From positions 236,718 through 300,717 of the forward strand of contig NW_005178811.1 of the NCBI RefSeq assembly GCF_000350225.1: a stretch of DNA of 64,000 bases, written 5' to 3'. Position numbers and translations under genes: made by a program. Below, one piece after another: positions 33,093-45,800 of this stretch (position 1 is its first letter; every line of letters begins with the position of its first letter). A model generated the notes under the pieces. That model had not been told where the DNA came from. It did not search any database and was given only the letters and a program-made list of their open reading frames with translations. This stretch comes from Chondrus crispus. Lineage: Eukaryota; Rhodophyta; Florideophyceae; Gigartinales; Gigartinaceae.

Positions 33093-34056
33093 TGTAGTGC
33101 AAAGCGCCTGCCAGGCGATGCTTGAGATCGACTGGCATGACACAATCCGAAAATCAAAACAGCGCACGACGCAGCTCCTCGGAGTGTTCGGAGCTCCTTT
33201 TCCCTTTAAGCAGTTTTATGGCCCACAGTAGCTTGAATGCCACATAGGGGGCAAAGGAAGAAGCCCGATCTGGAATCGGTGTGTGGTGGAATTTTTTGAA
33301 GGCGGTTACTTGACAAGTGCGGGGGTATCTAGGAAAACCAGACCCGCCGGGTCGTAAATCCAATGATCGTAGAGCTCCCTCTGTGCTTATATATATATAC
33401 GCAGGACATCTTGAATACCCTATGACGGAGATGTTAAAACAAACGCCGGCGGAATGCGGTCAAAGTAACTTTGCGACACTTTCCTGCTGCCCGATGGCTA
33501 AAAACACCACAACAGCTCGATTGCAACCAGATTCCGATGGAACTAACGGCATCCTGCTCACTCGACAAGATCTTCAGCTGAGACGTCACAACAAACTGCG
33601 TTGGAAACAAATTCCTAGGAGCAGCGCTACACCTTACCGTTGCCCGATGGCCAAAAACATCTACACAATATGGATCGCAACCCAACAAAGTGACACCAAT
33701 GATAGAATATAATAGGAAAATTAGAGGATAATAAATAAAGAAATGGATAGATAAGGGTAGTCCCGCCCGCTTAAAAATAGTAGCCTGCAGTAGAAGGGAG
33801 CGCTTTGTTAATCATGAACTTCGACCAGGGCGAAATTCCACTCTGGCACCTCGGGTTATCTTTACTGACTTCTCAGTCAAGTGCCCCACTTCTATATCGC
33901 CTTGCCGGAGCCAGTGGCCTAGCCCCCGGTGCGAGATCCTAAATCTAATCTATAGTCAGCTAATTAGTGGTAACTTGATAGACTACATAAAATCTAATAA
34001 TAAAAATAATACTGTAATATAATTCACATGTGTGTACGCCAAATCCGGACTACAGT
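33093..34056 (-). repeat. Degenerate LTR fragment of the E1/E2 family
   Basis: Begins tgtagtgcaaagcgcctgccagg like the E1 LTR (tgtagtgcaatgtgcctgtcagg). It keeps the gcccacagtagct, gcagcgctacacc, ttatctttactgac and acatgtgtgt...ccggacta landmarks in order. It loses similarity after 34056, so the last ~80 bp and the terminal repeat are missing. It is the oldest copy of this family in the window. Confidence 0.75.
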
Positions 34057-34697
34057 ATCCCCGATCTCAGTCCCCCATGCCGTGCCGTTGCTCCACATTG
34101 GTTTCCAGATGGTTCCATGGTTCGGAATTGGAGTTCCAGTCGATCGATCAAGGCTTACAGTGTTTGGGGGGATTCACAGATCTTGATGCTTCCAAGTCAT
34201 AAGGCGCCCACCTTCAAGACATCAAAGACACAAAGAACAAATTCCCGGGGATTTCAACAATAAGGACTACAATTCCAACCTTCTGAGTGAGCCAGACGGG
34301 AAGCGGCCAGACTTGCTTCTTCTTAATTAGCACGAGATACAAGTGACGGAGGGTCCAGGTTCGTCCAGAAAATCGATATTGAACGAGGAAGAGAGTTACG
34401 AGAGGGGAAGCCAACGTTTTGGAGGCGGCCGCCAAGGTTTGCACCGAGTTGGCACAAGGTTCTGATTCGGAAAGAAACTCACCTCCGTTCCATCTCTGTC
34501 AAAATGATGCTCTCAGGTCCGTACTCGGAACCGCCTTTGTCTTCAAAAAACCTGACAGCCCAGTTCTGAAACAAGAACTGTAATCATGGTGGCGTCCGCG
34601 ATGTCAATCATGTAGACACTACATGCGTCAAATGTGAAAATTTGATATTCATCGACCTCATTCCAAGTTTTTCATGACATACTCGATCATTTTCAGG

Positions 34698-34945
34698 GCC
34701 TGTTCTTCGTATGAGTGATCATGTCTACTGCAAGCCAAACGTTGGAGCGAATCCTCGCAATGATGGCTCTGGACCAGATATGGGCATTTTCGACGCCATT
34801 ATGTACAGGTGGAGGTGATGAGTTTTTCTTTTGCTAAAGTGAATTGCTATTGGTCATTTCCACTACTCGAGCTCGTGAATTTCAGGCTGTCTGGTTCTGG
34901 GGCTGTTCATTTCCTCGGACGAACTCGAGGATGAGAACAAGCAAC
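34698..34945 (+). CDS. Possible two exons of an unrecognised gene
   Basis: A frame following a ttttcag acceptor reads PVLRMSDHVYCKPNVGANPRN...MGIFDAIMY to a CAG/GTGGAG donor at 34807/34808. After a 79-bp intron ending gaatttcag (34886) it continues in frame LSGSGAVHFLGRTRG to a TGA. The splice signals agree in phase, but both exons are short and may be chance. Confidence 0.2.
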
Positions 34946-35078
34946 ATCATGGTAGCAATAACGTCGATGAACGTCGCTGTTTTCTAATCCTCACCTCTCC
35001 ATTTTCCAACTACTTCCTCTGCGAGGAATGCTCTATGCTGTTACGAATCATTTGATGTTAATATCGTTCTCGTGCGTT

Positions 35079-35083
35079 TTGCC
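35079..35083. other. Target site duplication TTGCC (left copy of E2)
   Basis: The five bases before the 5' LTR are identical to the five after the 3' LTR (49278-49282). Confidence 0.9.
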
Positions 35084-35967
35084 TGTAGTGCAATAATGGG
35101 CTCTAAATGGGGGTGGAACGAAAGGAAATAATTGGATATGACAAGTACTCCGGGTTGGGGGACACACGTGTGAATAATTGCACAGTTTTAATTTTTAATT
35201 ATTTTATTTGATTTAGTTAATTAGTTGGCATTAATTTTGCGGACATTAGATTAGATCTAGGATCTAGCGCCTCGAGCTACTGTAGTAGCTCCGGCTGGGC
35301 GATATATACCTTAGCCCTCTGACCACCAAGTCAGTAAAGGTAACCCGAGTTGCCGGAGTTAGATCTGGCCTTCGTCGAAGACCGCTTCCGTTCACGCGAC
35401 GCGCTTCACTTCTACGCTGCTAACGACATCCTCTATTGCTCGGGGTCCCATTCCTTTTTCGTATCCTTTTACCTTTTCTATCTCTAATTCCTATCCTCTT
35501 CTATCTCTACCTCTATTTTTCTCTTAATTGTGTTGGTTCCATTGGAGTCGGTCGCGACAGATCCGGTGTTGGTGTTTTGCCATCCGGCTGCACGTAGGTC
35601 GTAGCGCTGCTACAGTGTCCTTTTCCGTCGGAAGGCTGTTGTAACGACGCCTCCGTCGAAGGTCTTACTGTATAAGACAGAGTTGGTACCACCTACCGCG
35701 ATCGCGATCGCGCTGGTGAGGGTGTTTTTAGCCATCGCGCAACACGTCGGTAGTAGCGTTGCTACACGGGTACGATCCGGTCCGGTAGTGCTGAACAAGC
35801 CCCGTCGGAGTTGAGCTACCATGGGCCGCAAGCCCACACAAGGGGAAAGGGAGTCTTGAACGCTCCGTAGCGCGTGCCATCGGCAGTGGTTGCTTCTGGT
35901 GCTGTTTTTCTTCTTTTTGTTTGACCGTCGGACTGTGTTCGCGGCCTGCTAGGCATATTGCACTACA
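35084..35967 (+). repeat. 5' LTR of E2
   Basis: 884 bp, tgtagtgcaa...ttgcactaca. A TATATA box candidate is at 35303-35308, just after a small hairpin (gagctac...gtagctc). Two copies of an internal repeat flank a gcgatcgcgatcgcgc run. Confidence 0.95.
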
Positions 35968-35971
35968 AAAC

Positions 35972-35989
35972 TGGTCTCCCGACCTAGAA
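35972..35989 (+). other. Primer binding site of E2 (tRNA-Tyr type)
   Basis: TGGTCTCCCGACCTAGAA, four bases after the LTR, identical to the E1 and E3 sites. A second partial copy (cccgacctagaatt) follows at about 36007-36020, and a third LTR-end-plus-primer-like string (ctacaaaagtggtctcggt) at about 36049-36067. Confidence 0.75.
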
Positions 35990-36140
35990 TTTTCTACAGG
36001 AGACCCGACCTAGAATTGTGTCGACGACAGTCTCGGTCTGGAGACGAACTACAAAAGTGGTCTCGGTGACGTAAGTTTATTTGACATATTGTAGTGTTCT
36101 CTTTTTTGTTTTGTTTAAGTTCGTTCATTTGTGACGGACC

Positions 36141-38443
36141 ATGTCGATAATCGCCCCCGGAGACGTCGGTCCCGGGGCGAGCCGAAGCGGATCGGCAAGG
36201 GCGTCAAGGATCCCGCGAGGTCCTCGCATCCGAAGCCAGGCCAATACGGCCAGGGATCCCGAAGGTCAAGAATCCCCGACGGGGATTGAAGCCGACAAGG
36301 ATAACCTGGAAACCAGGTTACAGAAGATGATTGGCAAAATTCGCCAGGAGACGAAGAAGGATCTCGAGGCTGAATTAGCCCTCGTGCACAAGCAACTGGA
36401 GTTGCAAACCTCCGAGTTCCACGCCGCGTTGGAAGAGCTGACAGCTTGCGTGGTTCCCGTCGAGAATTCGCTAACCAATGGGACCAAGGGCCGAGAGCGG
36501 GAGGTATTCGAATCACTGCAGCTCGCCGCCAAGGAAGCGCGGCGAGACGCGAATCAAGCCCTGGAGACTCTGGCCAAAACAAGGGGCAGCATCGATGAAA
36601 AATTTGACAGCGCCGCGCGCCGCCTCAAGGACCTTGAGGAGGCTGCGGGCCGGTCAGGACTAAGGTTAGAGGAAGGGCCGCTCTCCTGCGAAGAAAGGCC
36701 TGAAGACCGAACGAAGAGGGACAAGTTTGTCCGAATTAGGGACTCCAAAATGAGAAGTTCCAAGACGGCCAAAGGCCGAAAGAAGAAAGGCCACTGCAGT
36801 GAGGACCGTGAAAATTTCGACTCAAATTCGGAGTCGAATGGTTGAGAAGGAAATGGTGGCGACGGTTCGTCAAACCATTCAGGAAATTTCGACCGACGAT
36901 CAGCAGAAGGAAATGGAATTTCTTCGAATAAGAAGAGCCACAAGAGAGGCGGAATTACTTCGTCCGCCTCGCGAAGGGATATGGACGCGGAGCCAGAAGA
37001 TATCGCGACGCGACGCAGCCCGCGATGGGAGGAGTTGGAGGAATTAAATCCGACCAACTACCTCTTCGAGAAGTTTCTTTCGTATCGGACGTACCGCTTG
37101 CGGAACCCGCAGACGTATTTGTCTAGCGCCCGGCGGTCCGCCGTGCGAAAAATAGAAGAGACATACCACGGAAGGTGAAGAGAGACAAAACGTTCACCGG
37201 CGATGATGGCGTATTGGTTCTGGATTTCTTTGCCAAGCTTGTTCAAGAATTCGACGCGCAAGAGATGAACGAAGGTCAAGCGATCCGCTTGTTGCCGGAG
37301 TTTCTCGGCGGAATAGCCCTAAGACAGTACACTTCTGTGTCACAGACGGCCGGAACCCACCATGGGAAAATTTCCGTCTCGCCGGAGGCTGTGCAGTGGT
37401 TGTTGCGAAGTTTCGCGACCGATGAGGCGATCCGCCAAGCCGTGCTCGCCTTGCGAGAAGTACATCAGAGACCGTCCGAAGACGAGATGGAATTCAATAT
37501 CCGTCTGACGGACGCAAGCAATCGATGTGGAAACGTTTAATCGATGGAGGAACAAGTTACGATGTTTATTGAAGGGCTCGACGCGAGTATCAAGCCAATG
37601 GTGTCCCAATATCGTCAGGACAATAGGGACGTGTCTTTCCTAAGGCTGGTCAATTATGCGAAGGCGCATGGCTCGGCGAGCCGCGCCCAGGGAAAGAAGT
37701 CAAAAAGGGTCACCATGCAAGCGCCAGCGGCGCTGAGGAAGGGGAGCAAGCAGAATTCCCCGCATGACGCGCGAAAAATTCGGGGCGCTGCCCACCTGGC
37801 CGAGTCAATTTCTGGGTCAGAAGAAGTAAGCTCTCCTAACCCAAATGAGAATGGTTATGGAGGTGCGCTTATCGCCGAGGGCGATTTTATTGAATCATCG
37901 TAGGGAAACGGCTACGGAGAAGAAGACCCGAGCGGCGCGTCTACAGTAATGACGCGCCCGCTTACGGGAAGTGCGTATTTGGACGCCACGGATCCCGTGT
38001 TAGCGTTCCGAGGGCGCGGCCACACGCCGTCGCCGCGCATTCCGATGGAAGACAAGAGCACAACGTTCCGAAGGCCAGGTTGGATGGGAAGGCCGCAACC
38101 TCAAGGAAGGCCGCCGGCCCGTGGAGGACCGAGGCCGCAATATCCCGTCAAGAAGCACGGACTGGTGTGCTATCACTGCTACGGGAAGGGACACGCCGCG
38201 CCAACGTGCATTCTTTTCCTCCGGGAAATGCACCGAGTTTTGGGAAATTATGAGGCGTTGTCTGCGATGGAGAGATTGGGGATACTATCGACGAGTTATC
38301 TGAAAGTCAGGAATTGGTTCGATTCGCAGACGGCGAGCACGCCGAGTGCGTCCACGCCGAGGTCGAACCAACCCTTTAGAGGACCCGCCGCGGGGCCCGC
38401 GTCGTCGGACGTGAGAAGGAACCCGCCGCCGCAGGGAAACTAG
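36141..38443 (+). pseudogene. gag: E2 gag with CCHC zinc knuckle
   Basis: Starts at the ATG at 36141 after a 173-bp leader. An N-terminal coiled-coil-like region (NLETRLQKMIGKIRQETKK, ...DEKFDSAARRLKDLEEAAG) precedes a basic linker. The capsid-like part follows (DDGVLVLDFFAKLVQEFDA...AVQWLLRSFATDEAIRQAV, ...MFIEGLDASIKPMVSQYRQ). The zinc knuckle CYHCYGKGHAAPTC is CX2CX4HX4C. Stops in frame: TGA 36843-36845, TAA about 37538-37540 (Tyr in E1), TAG about 37901-37903. One base is missing near 37150 relative to E1, shifting the frame. It ends Asn-stop at 38441-38443, immediately after the slippery heptamer. Confidence 0.9.
38434..38440 (+). promoter_or_regulatory. -1 frameshift heptamer of E2 (G GGA AAC)
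   Basis: In gag phase the bases read caG GGA AAC TAG, a canonical X XXY YYZ slippery site directly before the gag stop. The pol frame is open in -1 from here. A modest stem (tctcg/cgaga, 5 bp) begins 12 bases downstream. Confidence 0.7.
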
Positions 38444-41400
38444 AGAGGAGAATCTCGAAGGAGTCACGAGAGGTGCAGGTTCAACGTATTTCGTCCAGGA
38501 CTCAGTCCCGTTCCCCGTGTCTAGCCAGAAGGGAAGGCCTCGACGAGGAGGTAGTTGAAATAGGGGGTAGGCCGAAGGAGCCGACTGTTGTCAAGAAAAT
38601 TCTAAGTCGAGACAAGGATCGTCCGATGGATCAAATTTGTAGGCCCTGGTACAGGGTCAAGCGAAAAGAATGTCCTGAAAAGATCATGGTCCTCTCGCGA
38701 AAAAACTACAAAGTTTACGCGGATATTGGACCAACGGTCGGATTGATGAGTCGAGTGTTGTCCGTGTTGGACACAGGTGCCGGACCGAATTTGGTTCGAG
38801 GGTCGGAACTTCCGGCAGGAATGGAAATGTTGGTGTCCTACGGACCGACCCAAGACATTGGCGACGCGAACAATAGGCCACCTCGGACTCTCGGCACAAT
38901 TAAAATGCCTGTAAGGCTTGGAAGATTTGTGGCCGCAGCCGAGTTTATTGTATGCGAAAAACTAGCAGTCCCACTAATTCTAGGCCCGTACTACTGTCAC
39001 CGGTTTGTGGAAGCAATTTATCCAAGGAAGAAAACGCTTGAGTTGGCGGATTTCTCGGAGGTTCCCATAGTTAGGCGGTTCTCGACGAGAAAAGGGAAGA
39101 AGAATCTCGTTGCGGGCGAGGACGAGAATCATGGAAAGGGGGAGCGAATTTCCCGTAAGGTAAAAGTGGCAAGAGCCACGACTATCGAGCCAGGGACGCA
39201 ACGCGTCGTGGAATGCACCTCGAAGAGGGCAGGCTTGGTTGTGGTTCAGCCGTACTCGTCGTTGTACGAAAGGCACGGGTTGACGTGCACGAATGGTGTC
39301 GTTCAGGTTGAGCCTGACAGGCCGTTTCGTTTACTCGTTGCGAATTTTAGGACGTACCCTGTCAGGGTGCAAAAAGGCCAAGTGGTGCCAGAATTATTAC
39401 CGCACCCAAGGGCCGTGCTCGAGAGCAAAACCACCATTGGTCAAGTTCTCGGAATTCAAGAAAGGAAAAAGGAAAATTTCCTAATTCTACCAAGACGCCT
39501 AAGGGCGAGACAAGATGCGAACCGTCGGATCAAGCGCGCGAGGGCCAGCCAGAAGAACGGTCAAGTGGGCTCTGTGCGACGGCATCGTCGAAGCCGGAGC
39601 AGCGGATTTAGCCCCCACGGCCGGACGTGGAGGACCTCGACCTGAGCCACGTGCCGGAATGGCTGCGCGAGCGGTTCCGACGGATGTTGAAGAAATACTC
39701 AAAGATGTGGGATGGGACCCTTGGTGAAATTAATACCACGGTCCACCGGATCGAGCTGGTCCCGGAGACCAGGCCCCTCGCACAAGCTCCCTACCGAGCC
39801 GGTCCAAAGGCTCGGGAGGTCGAGGACGCAGAAGTACAGAAGATGTTAGAAGCAGGAGTCATCGAACCGGCGCAGTCAGAATGGGCGTTGCCGGTTTTAT
39901 TAGTGCCCAAGCCGGACGGTTCAATGCGCTTTTGCGTAGACTACCGCAGGTTAAACGCGGTGACGGTGAAGGACACGTACCCTTTGCCGTGCATCGACGA
40001 GTGTCTGGACTCCCTTGGTGACACCAAGGTTTTCTCCGCGTTGGACGCGATCTCGGGGTACTGGCAGATACCAATCCCCGAAACGACGGCGACAAAACCG
40101 CATTTTCGTGTCCCTCAGGTTTGTACCGATTCTCAAGAATGCCCTTCGGGCTTACGAACGCGCCAGCGACGTTTCAGAGAGCCATGGATATCCTGCTCTC
40201 TCCGTTCCTCCGGAAATGCTGTCTGGTATATCTAGATGATGTCATCATCTTCAGCAAATCCTGGCGGAGCACGTCGTCCACGTTGACGAAATACTGTACG
40301 TATTGGAGAAGGCAGGTATGAAGCTCAAGCTTTGCAAGTGCGAATTTTCGTCGAAAAGATCAAGTACCTGGGCCATGTCGTTCGGCCAGGTACATTGGAA
40401 GTTGACGCCGCGCGAACAGCCGCATTGGAACAAGTGAGGTACCCCAAAACGCAGACAGAGCTCAGAAGCTTCCTGGGACTTTGCAATGTCTACCGCAGGT
40501 TCGTTCCGCATTACGCGAAAATCGCGCATCCGCTCAATCAACTATTGAAGAAGGGACAACCGGTCCAGTCGGAAGGATTCGACGAACCGTGCAAAAAAGC
40601 TTTTCATAAGCTCAAAGACGCTATCTTGGCGCCACCGGTGTTGGCGCTGCCGAAGAAGGACCTACCATACTCGGTAGATACCGATGCAAACGACTATCAA
40701 ATCGGCGCTGCATTGTTTCAAACGCATCCGGATGCGCAACGTAAACCCATCGGGTTCTTTTCAAGAACGTTAGCCGCAGCCGAGAGAAACTACTCCGTAT
40801 CAGAAAAAAATGTCTAGCGGTAATTTGGGCCGGACAGACTTTAAGACCATATCTATATGGCGGGCACTTCATCGTGCATACCGACCATGCCTCATTGACG
40901 TGGTTGATGAACGTAACCGACCCCAGCGGGAGATTAATCCGATGGAGGCTCCGCCTCTCGGAATTTGATTTCGAAATCAAGTACAAGAAGGACAAGGCTA
41001 ACAGCCAAGCTGATGCCCTGTCAAGATTACGGACCGCAGGAGAAACCGTCGACGAAATCGACGACGAAATCCCATGCTTTATGGCCGAACCGGCCGAGGG
41101 TACAGTGGAGAACGAGGAAAGTTTTGACGCGATAGACGACATCCTCGCTCTTGAGGGAGGGACCACCCCTGATCGCCTCGATCAATTCCAAGCTGTCACT
41201 CCGGAGGAGCTCATTCGCGAGCAAGCCGTCGACCCCTTCTGCAACCGCATCAAGGAAGAAATGGACGCCGGAAAGGTGAGAACGTTCAGCATGGAGACCG
41301 AGGAACTCGAAGGAACTCTATGCCGTACCGCGGCGGAGTTTGTACAAGTGGTGATACCACAATCGTTAAGGGACCGCGTCCTAGGGTTGAGCCACTACAC

Positions 41401-42892
41401 AAAATTGGCAGGCCACCCAGGAGGCAGGAAACTTTACAAGACATTGAGAAGATATTTCTACTGGCTTACGATGGCCCTAGACTGCTACGCAGTCGCGAAG
41501 AATTGCGTCGCATGTGCGCGGGAAAGGGTGAAGTTCAGAAGAAACACGAAGGAAATGAAGCTGTTCACGCCCAAAGCTCCGCTGGAGTTTGTCGCCATCG
41601 ACATCCTCGGCGAGCTAATTACAACTAAACGAAGAAATCGGTATATTCTCGTGATCAGCGATCGATACTCGAAACTAGTACGAACCGTACCGTTGAAGAA
41701 GATATCAGCTGCGCACATCGCACAAGCCTTCGTTCACCATTGGGTATTCGTGTACGGACCGCCGGTCAAGCTGCTGTCCGACAATGGAACACAGTTCACG
41801 GCCCGGTTCTTTCAGAACTTCTGCCGAATTCTCGGCATACGCAATGTGTTCACGACTACGTACCACCCGCAAGCCAACGGCCAAGTTGAGAGGTTTAACC
41901 GCACGCTGACTTCCGCGTTGCGAAAATATGTTGGAGAGCATCCCAAGGACTGGGACCTATTTAGCGACGCTGTGACGTTCGCATACAACACGCAAGTTCA
42001 TCGAACTACGAGCATCGCGCCCTTCGAGCTGGTGTTAGCTCTGGCGCCGAGAAGCATTGCGTTATAAACACAGCCAAGTTTGAAAGTATTTAGCTCGAAT
42101 CGAGCGTACTACCTGAAATGGCAGTCGTCGTTGGAAAGCCTGATGAAAGGCGCTGATAAGAGCTTGCGGAAAGAACAAGCGCGCTACAAGCGAAACTTTG
42201 ACGCAAGGCTCCGCAAGCCGAAGTATGACATCCCTTCAGGATCATACGTATTCCTTGGAAAGGAGCAAGGCACGGGCACCGAGCCGAAACCTAAGTTAGC
42301 ACAAGTGGCTACGGGTCCGTATCAAGTGAAGGAGTCAACTGAGAATACGGTCGTCATTGCCATCGGCGACCAAGAAGAGCGCGTGTCGCGAGATAGAGTC
42401 GAATTAGCCCCAAGCGCGATGGACTATGCGCCGATAACTGGCCTACGTCAAGCGCTACAGTTCCTGGGAGAGCCCGAAAGGAACGAAGATGGACAGGTAA
42501 TCGAGGACAAGGATCATCCTCACATACGCGCGCAGACGTTAGAGGACCAGGAGGATTTAGCTAGTCAAACGCCGTTAGCAGAGACATTACAAGACCTACA
42601 GGAGACCGTTGATTCAGACGAGCCGGAGGAGTTGGAGAATCTTCAGAATGGGGAAGAGGGTGACCTCGAACGCGAACAAGAAGTTGAGAACGCGCAGTAC
42701 GTAATTGAAAAGATCATCGATCATGGTCACCAAGAAGAGGAATTAATTCTCAAGGTGAAATGGTATGGGTATAGCACAGAGGACGCGACATGGGAACCTA
42801 TTGATCAATTACCCCACAGCGCGGTGGTCACATATTTCCGAAGGAAAATGCCACCCTTACCCGCGCAAGTCGCGCACGCCCAACCGGGATAG
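38434..42892 (+). pseudogene. pol: E2 pol: protease, RT, RNase H, integrase, chromodomain
   Basis: Protease: [58 protein letters not shown] and the YLDD box ([11 protein letters not shown]). RNase H: YSVDTDAND, HTDHASLTWLM, SQADALSR. Integrase: HH-CC zinc site (LSHYTKLAGHPGG, CVACAR), DDE residues in FVAIDILG, LLSDNGTQF and NGQVERFNRT, then a GPY module (VATGPYQV). A C-terminal chromodomain (YVIEKIIDHG ... LKVKWYGY ... TWEP) would steer integration to marked chromatin. Frame changes lie near 39630, 40110, 40325 and 40817; TAA at 42065-42067 separates integrase from the GPY/chromodomain part. Ends at 42890-42892. Confidence 0.93.
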
Positions 42893-45800
42893 TCATCGTA
42901 AGTAGAATTAGTAGGTTAGAGACAACGGGGAAGTCGTAAATTCGAGAAAGGAACAGATACGCGAGGTTGGCACACGAGGAAAGTGAGAGCGAAGGGATTC
43001 ACCCGCGACGCGTTTCTAGACGCACGTGTAATGACAACTGGTATCAGCGGTACGTCCTCGTGGAACCTCATTCAATCAAAAATACATTTTTTGGTTGCTG
43101 TGCTCCACAGCCGGCGACACCCATGTTCAGATCCGCTCTGCGGCAGAGTCGCGATTTGACCTTGCTCGACGAGGGAAAAGAGAGGCTCACATGGACCGTC
43201 AACGCGCTGGGTCCGCCGAGATCCCAAGCAACCGCACCGTCACATTCCCATATAGGGGATGCCCGCCCTCTACCTGCTAAGATCGGAAATCGTGCAAGAG
43301 ACAAGCCGACGGCAACACCGAGGAAGACTATCATTGGGCATGATGGATACGGACGAACACACTCGCACGCATACGTTTCCTGCACCCGCGGCGGTATACT
43401 TACAAATTGATTACGATAACTTCCCTTTCTCTTTTCTGTTTCCTGTTCTTTTGTGTTTGTTTTTTGTTTCGTTTTCTTTTTATTTGATTTTCGTTTTTAT
43501 TGTGATGGCAAGGACATGACCCCGCACAGTGGAGGTCGCTCAGCAACTCTACGAGGACCAAGAGAAGGATCAGAAGGAGGATACCCCTACGCGAAAGGGA
43601 AGGAGGCCCCCAACAACTAGAGGAAGAGATGGACTGGCCTGGATGAGGGGAAACGCAAAGGGGAGTCAAGGACGGCCATCGCGGTGACGTCAGAGAAAGC
43701 TGCAGTAACAAACGAAGTACCAGAAGTCTACCCGAGACAACCCGTCACCAATCATGGTCCACAGTGGTAGTTTACCTGACCGACGATCGTCATGACGCTT
43801 CCGTGCTCCCTCCGTGCAGTGCTACTGGACAGTATGGGCGAATCACAACCAGGATATAGCCGAACGCAAGGAAGGAACGGGCGACACGGACAAAGGGGAC
43901 GGCTTCGCGGATTGGCCTTCAAGCAGTTTGAGCCAACGATAAGCGAGAGATGTTTTTACGCGGCGTGAGGACCCGCAAACTGAGGAAAGATGCAGGAAAT
44001 TCAAGGACGTAGGCTGAAAAAAATATGGAGGTGAGCTGAGTCGGGAGAACCCCCGCAGATGACCGGACCGGTGTGCAACGCCACGCTAGGCAATGGGAAC
44101 TCCTGCAGAGCCCCGGATGAGGTAATGAGTCTACTGGCACACACACGAGCAGCACTGACGCGTGTAGGCGACATGACGTTTGGATCGCTAATGCGCCCTC
44201 ATCAGAGCTGAGTTACACAGAAAGATCAGAAGTACAGTTCGTCAAAGAAGAGACAGACGGAGGGGCGTTCCGAAGTCAGAACGGAAGAAGAAGCATCACT
44301 GGGATTTTTAATCAAATTTAATGAACACGTGTCGCGACGAGCGCACAAGATGCCGACTAATTTTTGGAAAAGTGCGAGACACACGCACAAGTACGGCCCG
44401 CGAGGTTGTGCACAGCACCCAAAGGCCTGATGGTAGGAGCTCACGGGAAGGATGGAATGCCAAGTTAGGAGTGACGTTTAAGGGATCCTTCGCATGACAG
44501 GAGACCCGACGCAACCGTGAGCTGGGAACCCCAAAAATTCGTCGAAGTTACAGTGCAAGTTCCCGAAATGCGCACGCGATCGGATCGCGAATACCGCGAC
44601 GGCGACCACGCCCACCACCGCGCATCGGTTCCGATCGACAGTGATAACGTTTAACTCTTCCTCATCGAGGACTTACTCACCCATTTGTTCACAGTAATCC
44701 CTCCTCAGAAAATTTTGGTTGTACCGTTTCGTTCCGCCTTTTCCTTGTGTTTTTGTTTTTTTGTTTTGTTTCGCTGATGCGACGCAGAGAACAAGAACCC
44801 CACACCGCGGATAACGACGAATAAGTTTTGTGACACACGCAGACCGACGATCCAAGACTAATTACGAACTGCGACTCGACAATCGAAGTCAAGTGATCAC
44901 TTGGTGTGTCACACCGAGAGGGAGGGCGAGTTGCTTTGTTTTGTTTTCCGTCGCACAGGGACGACAAGTCACAAGAGTTCGTCCACCCGCCATAAAGACA
45001 GTGCTGTAAATGGAGACGGAAAAGAGCCCGAAGGACCAAAGCTAACTCGATAACCGAGACCATGCTCGTAATGAGAACTTGTTCCCACTACGGGGCTAAA
45101 CTTTCTGTGTGTTAAATCGAGAGTCAGAACACGCATATCGGCGGCGAGGAGAATGATGATGGCCGGCGGCGAGTCACAGTCCCGCGCCACGCTTCGTTTT
45201 TCTTTGTTGAGTCATTCGTCATCAATCCTTTCCTTTTATAGCTCATCAGAAATTCGTCTCAGGTGAGAAGTGGATCAGAACCAAAGTACAACGTCAGAGG
45301 AGGATTAAGGCATTTCATTACGACAGAACGCATACGTGTCTACTCGCGAGGCGATGGTATCGGAGCATGTCCACCGTTGGTGGTAACCCTTCCATTATTT
45401 TTTGTTTTTGTTGTTGTTGTGGGATCACCCCCGAGGAGTTGAAGTGCAAGAAGAAAAAGGGGCTGCAAAAATTCCCCAGCAGGGAGGAGTGTTCAGACAT
45501 GGATCATCCAGATCGGAGAGAACGAAATTGAGATCGAGTGAGACAACACACCGAACCGGTGACACATGGGAAAGTAGATCCCCTATCAAGGAACCGAGCC
45601 TGCTCCTCTACGAGGGTGCACCACAAAGAACGGACGGGAGCCTACAGCGAAGGGGACACGGACAAGAAAAATGGAAGAGGACAACCGCGCTCCCCTCCAC
45701 CTCGGCGAACTAGGTGAAACGAGAGGAAAAGCTGATGACTACCAAGAAGACGTGACAAGCTGTTGCTCGCGGAAGCTCACGGGAAGGAAGGGCCCACCTG

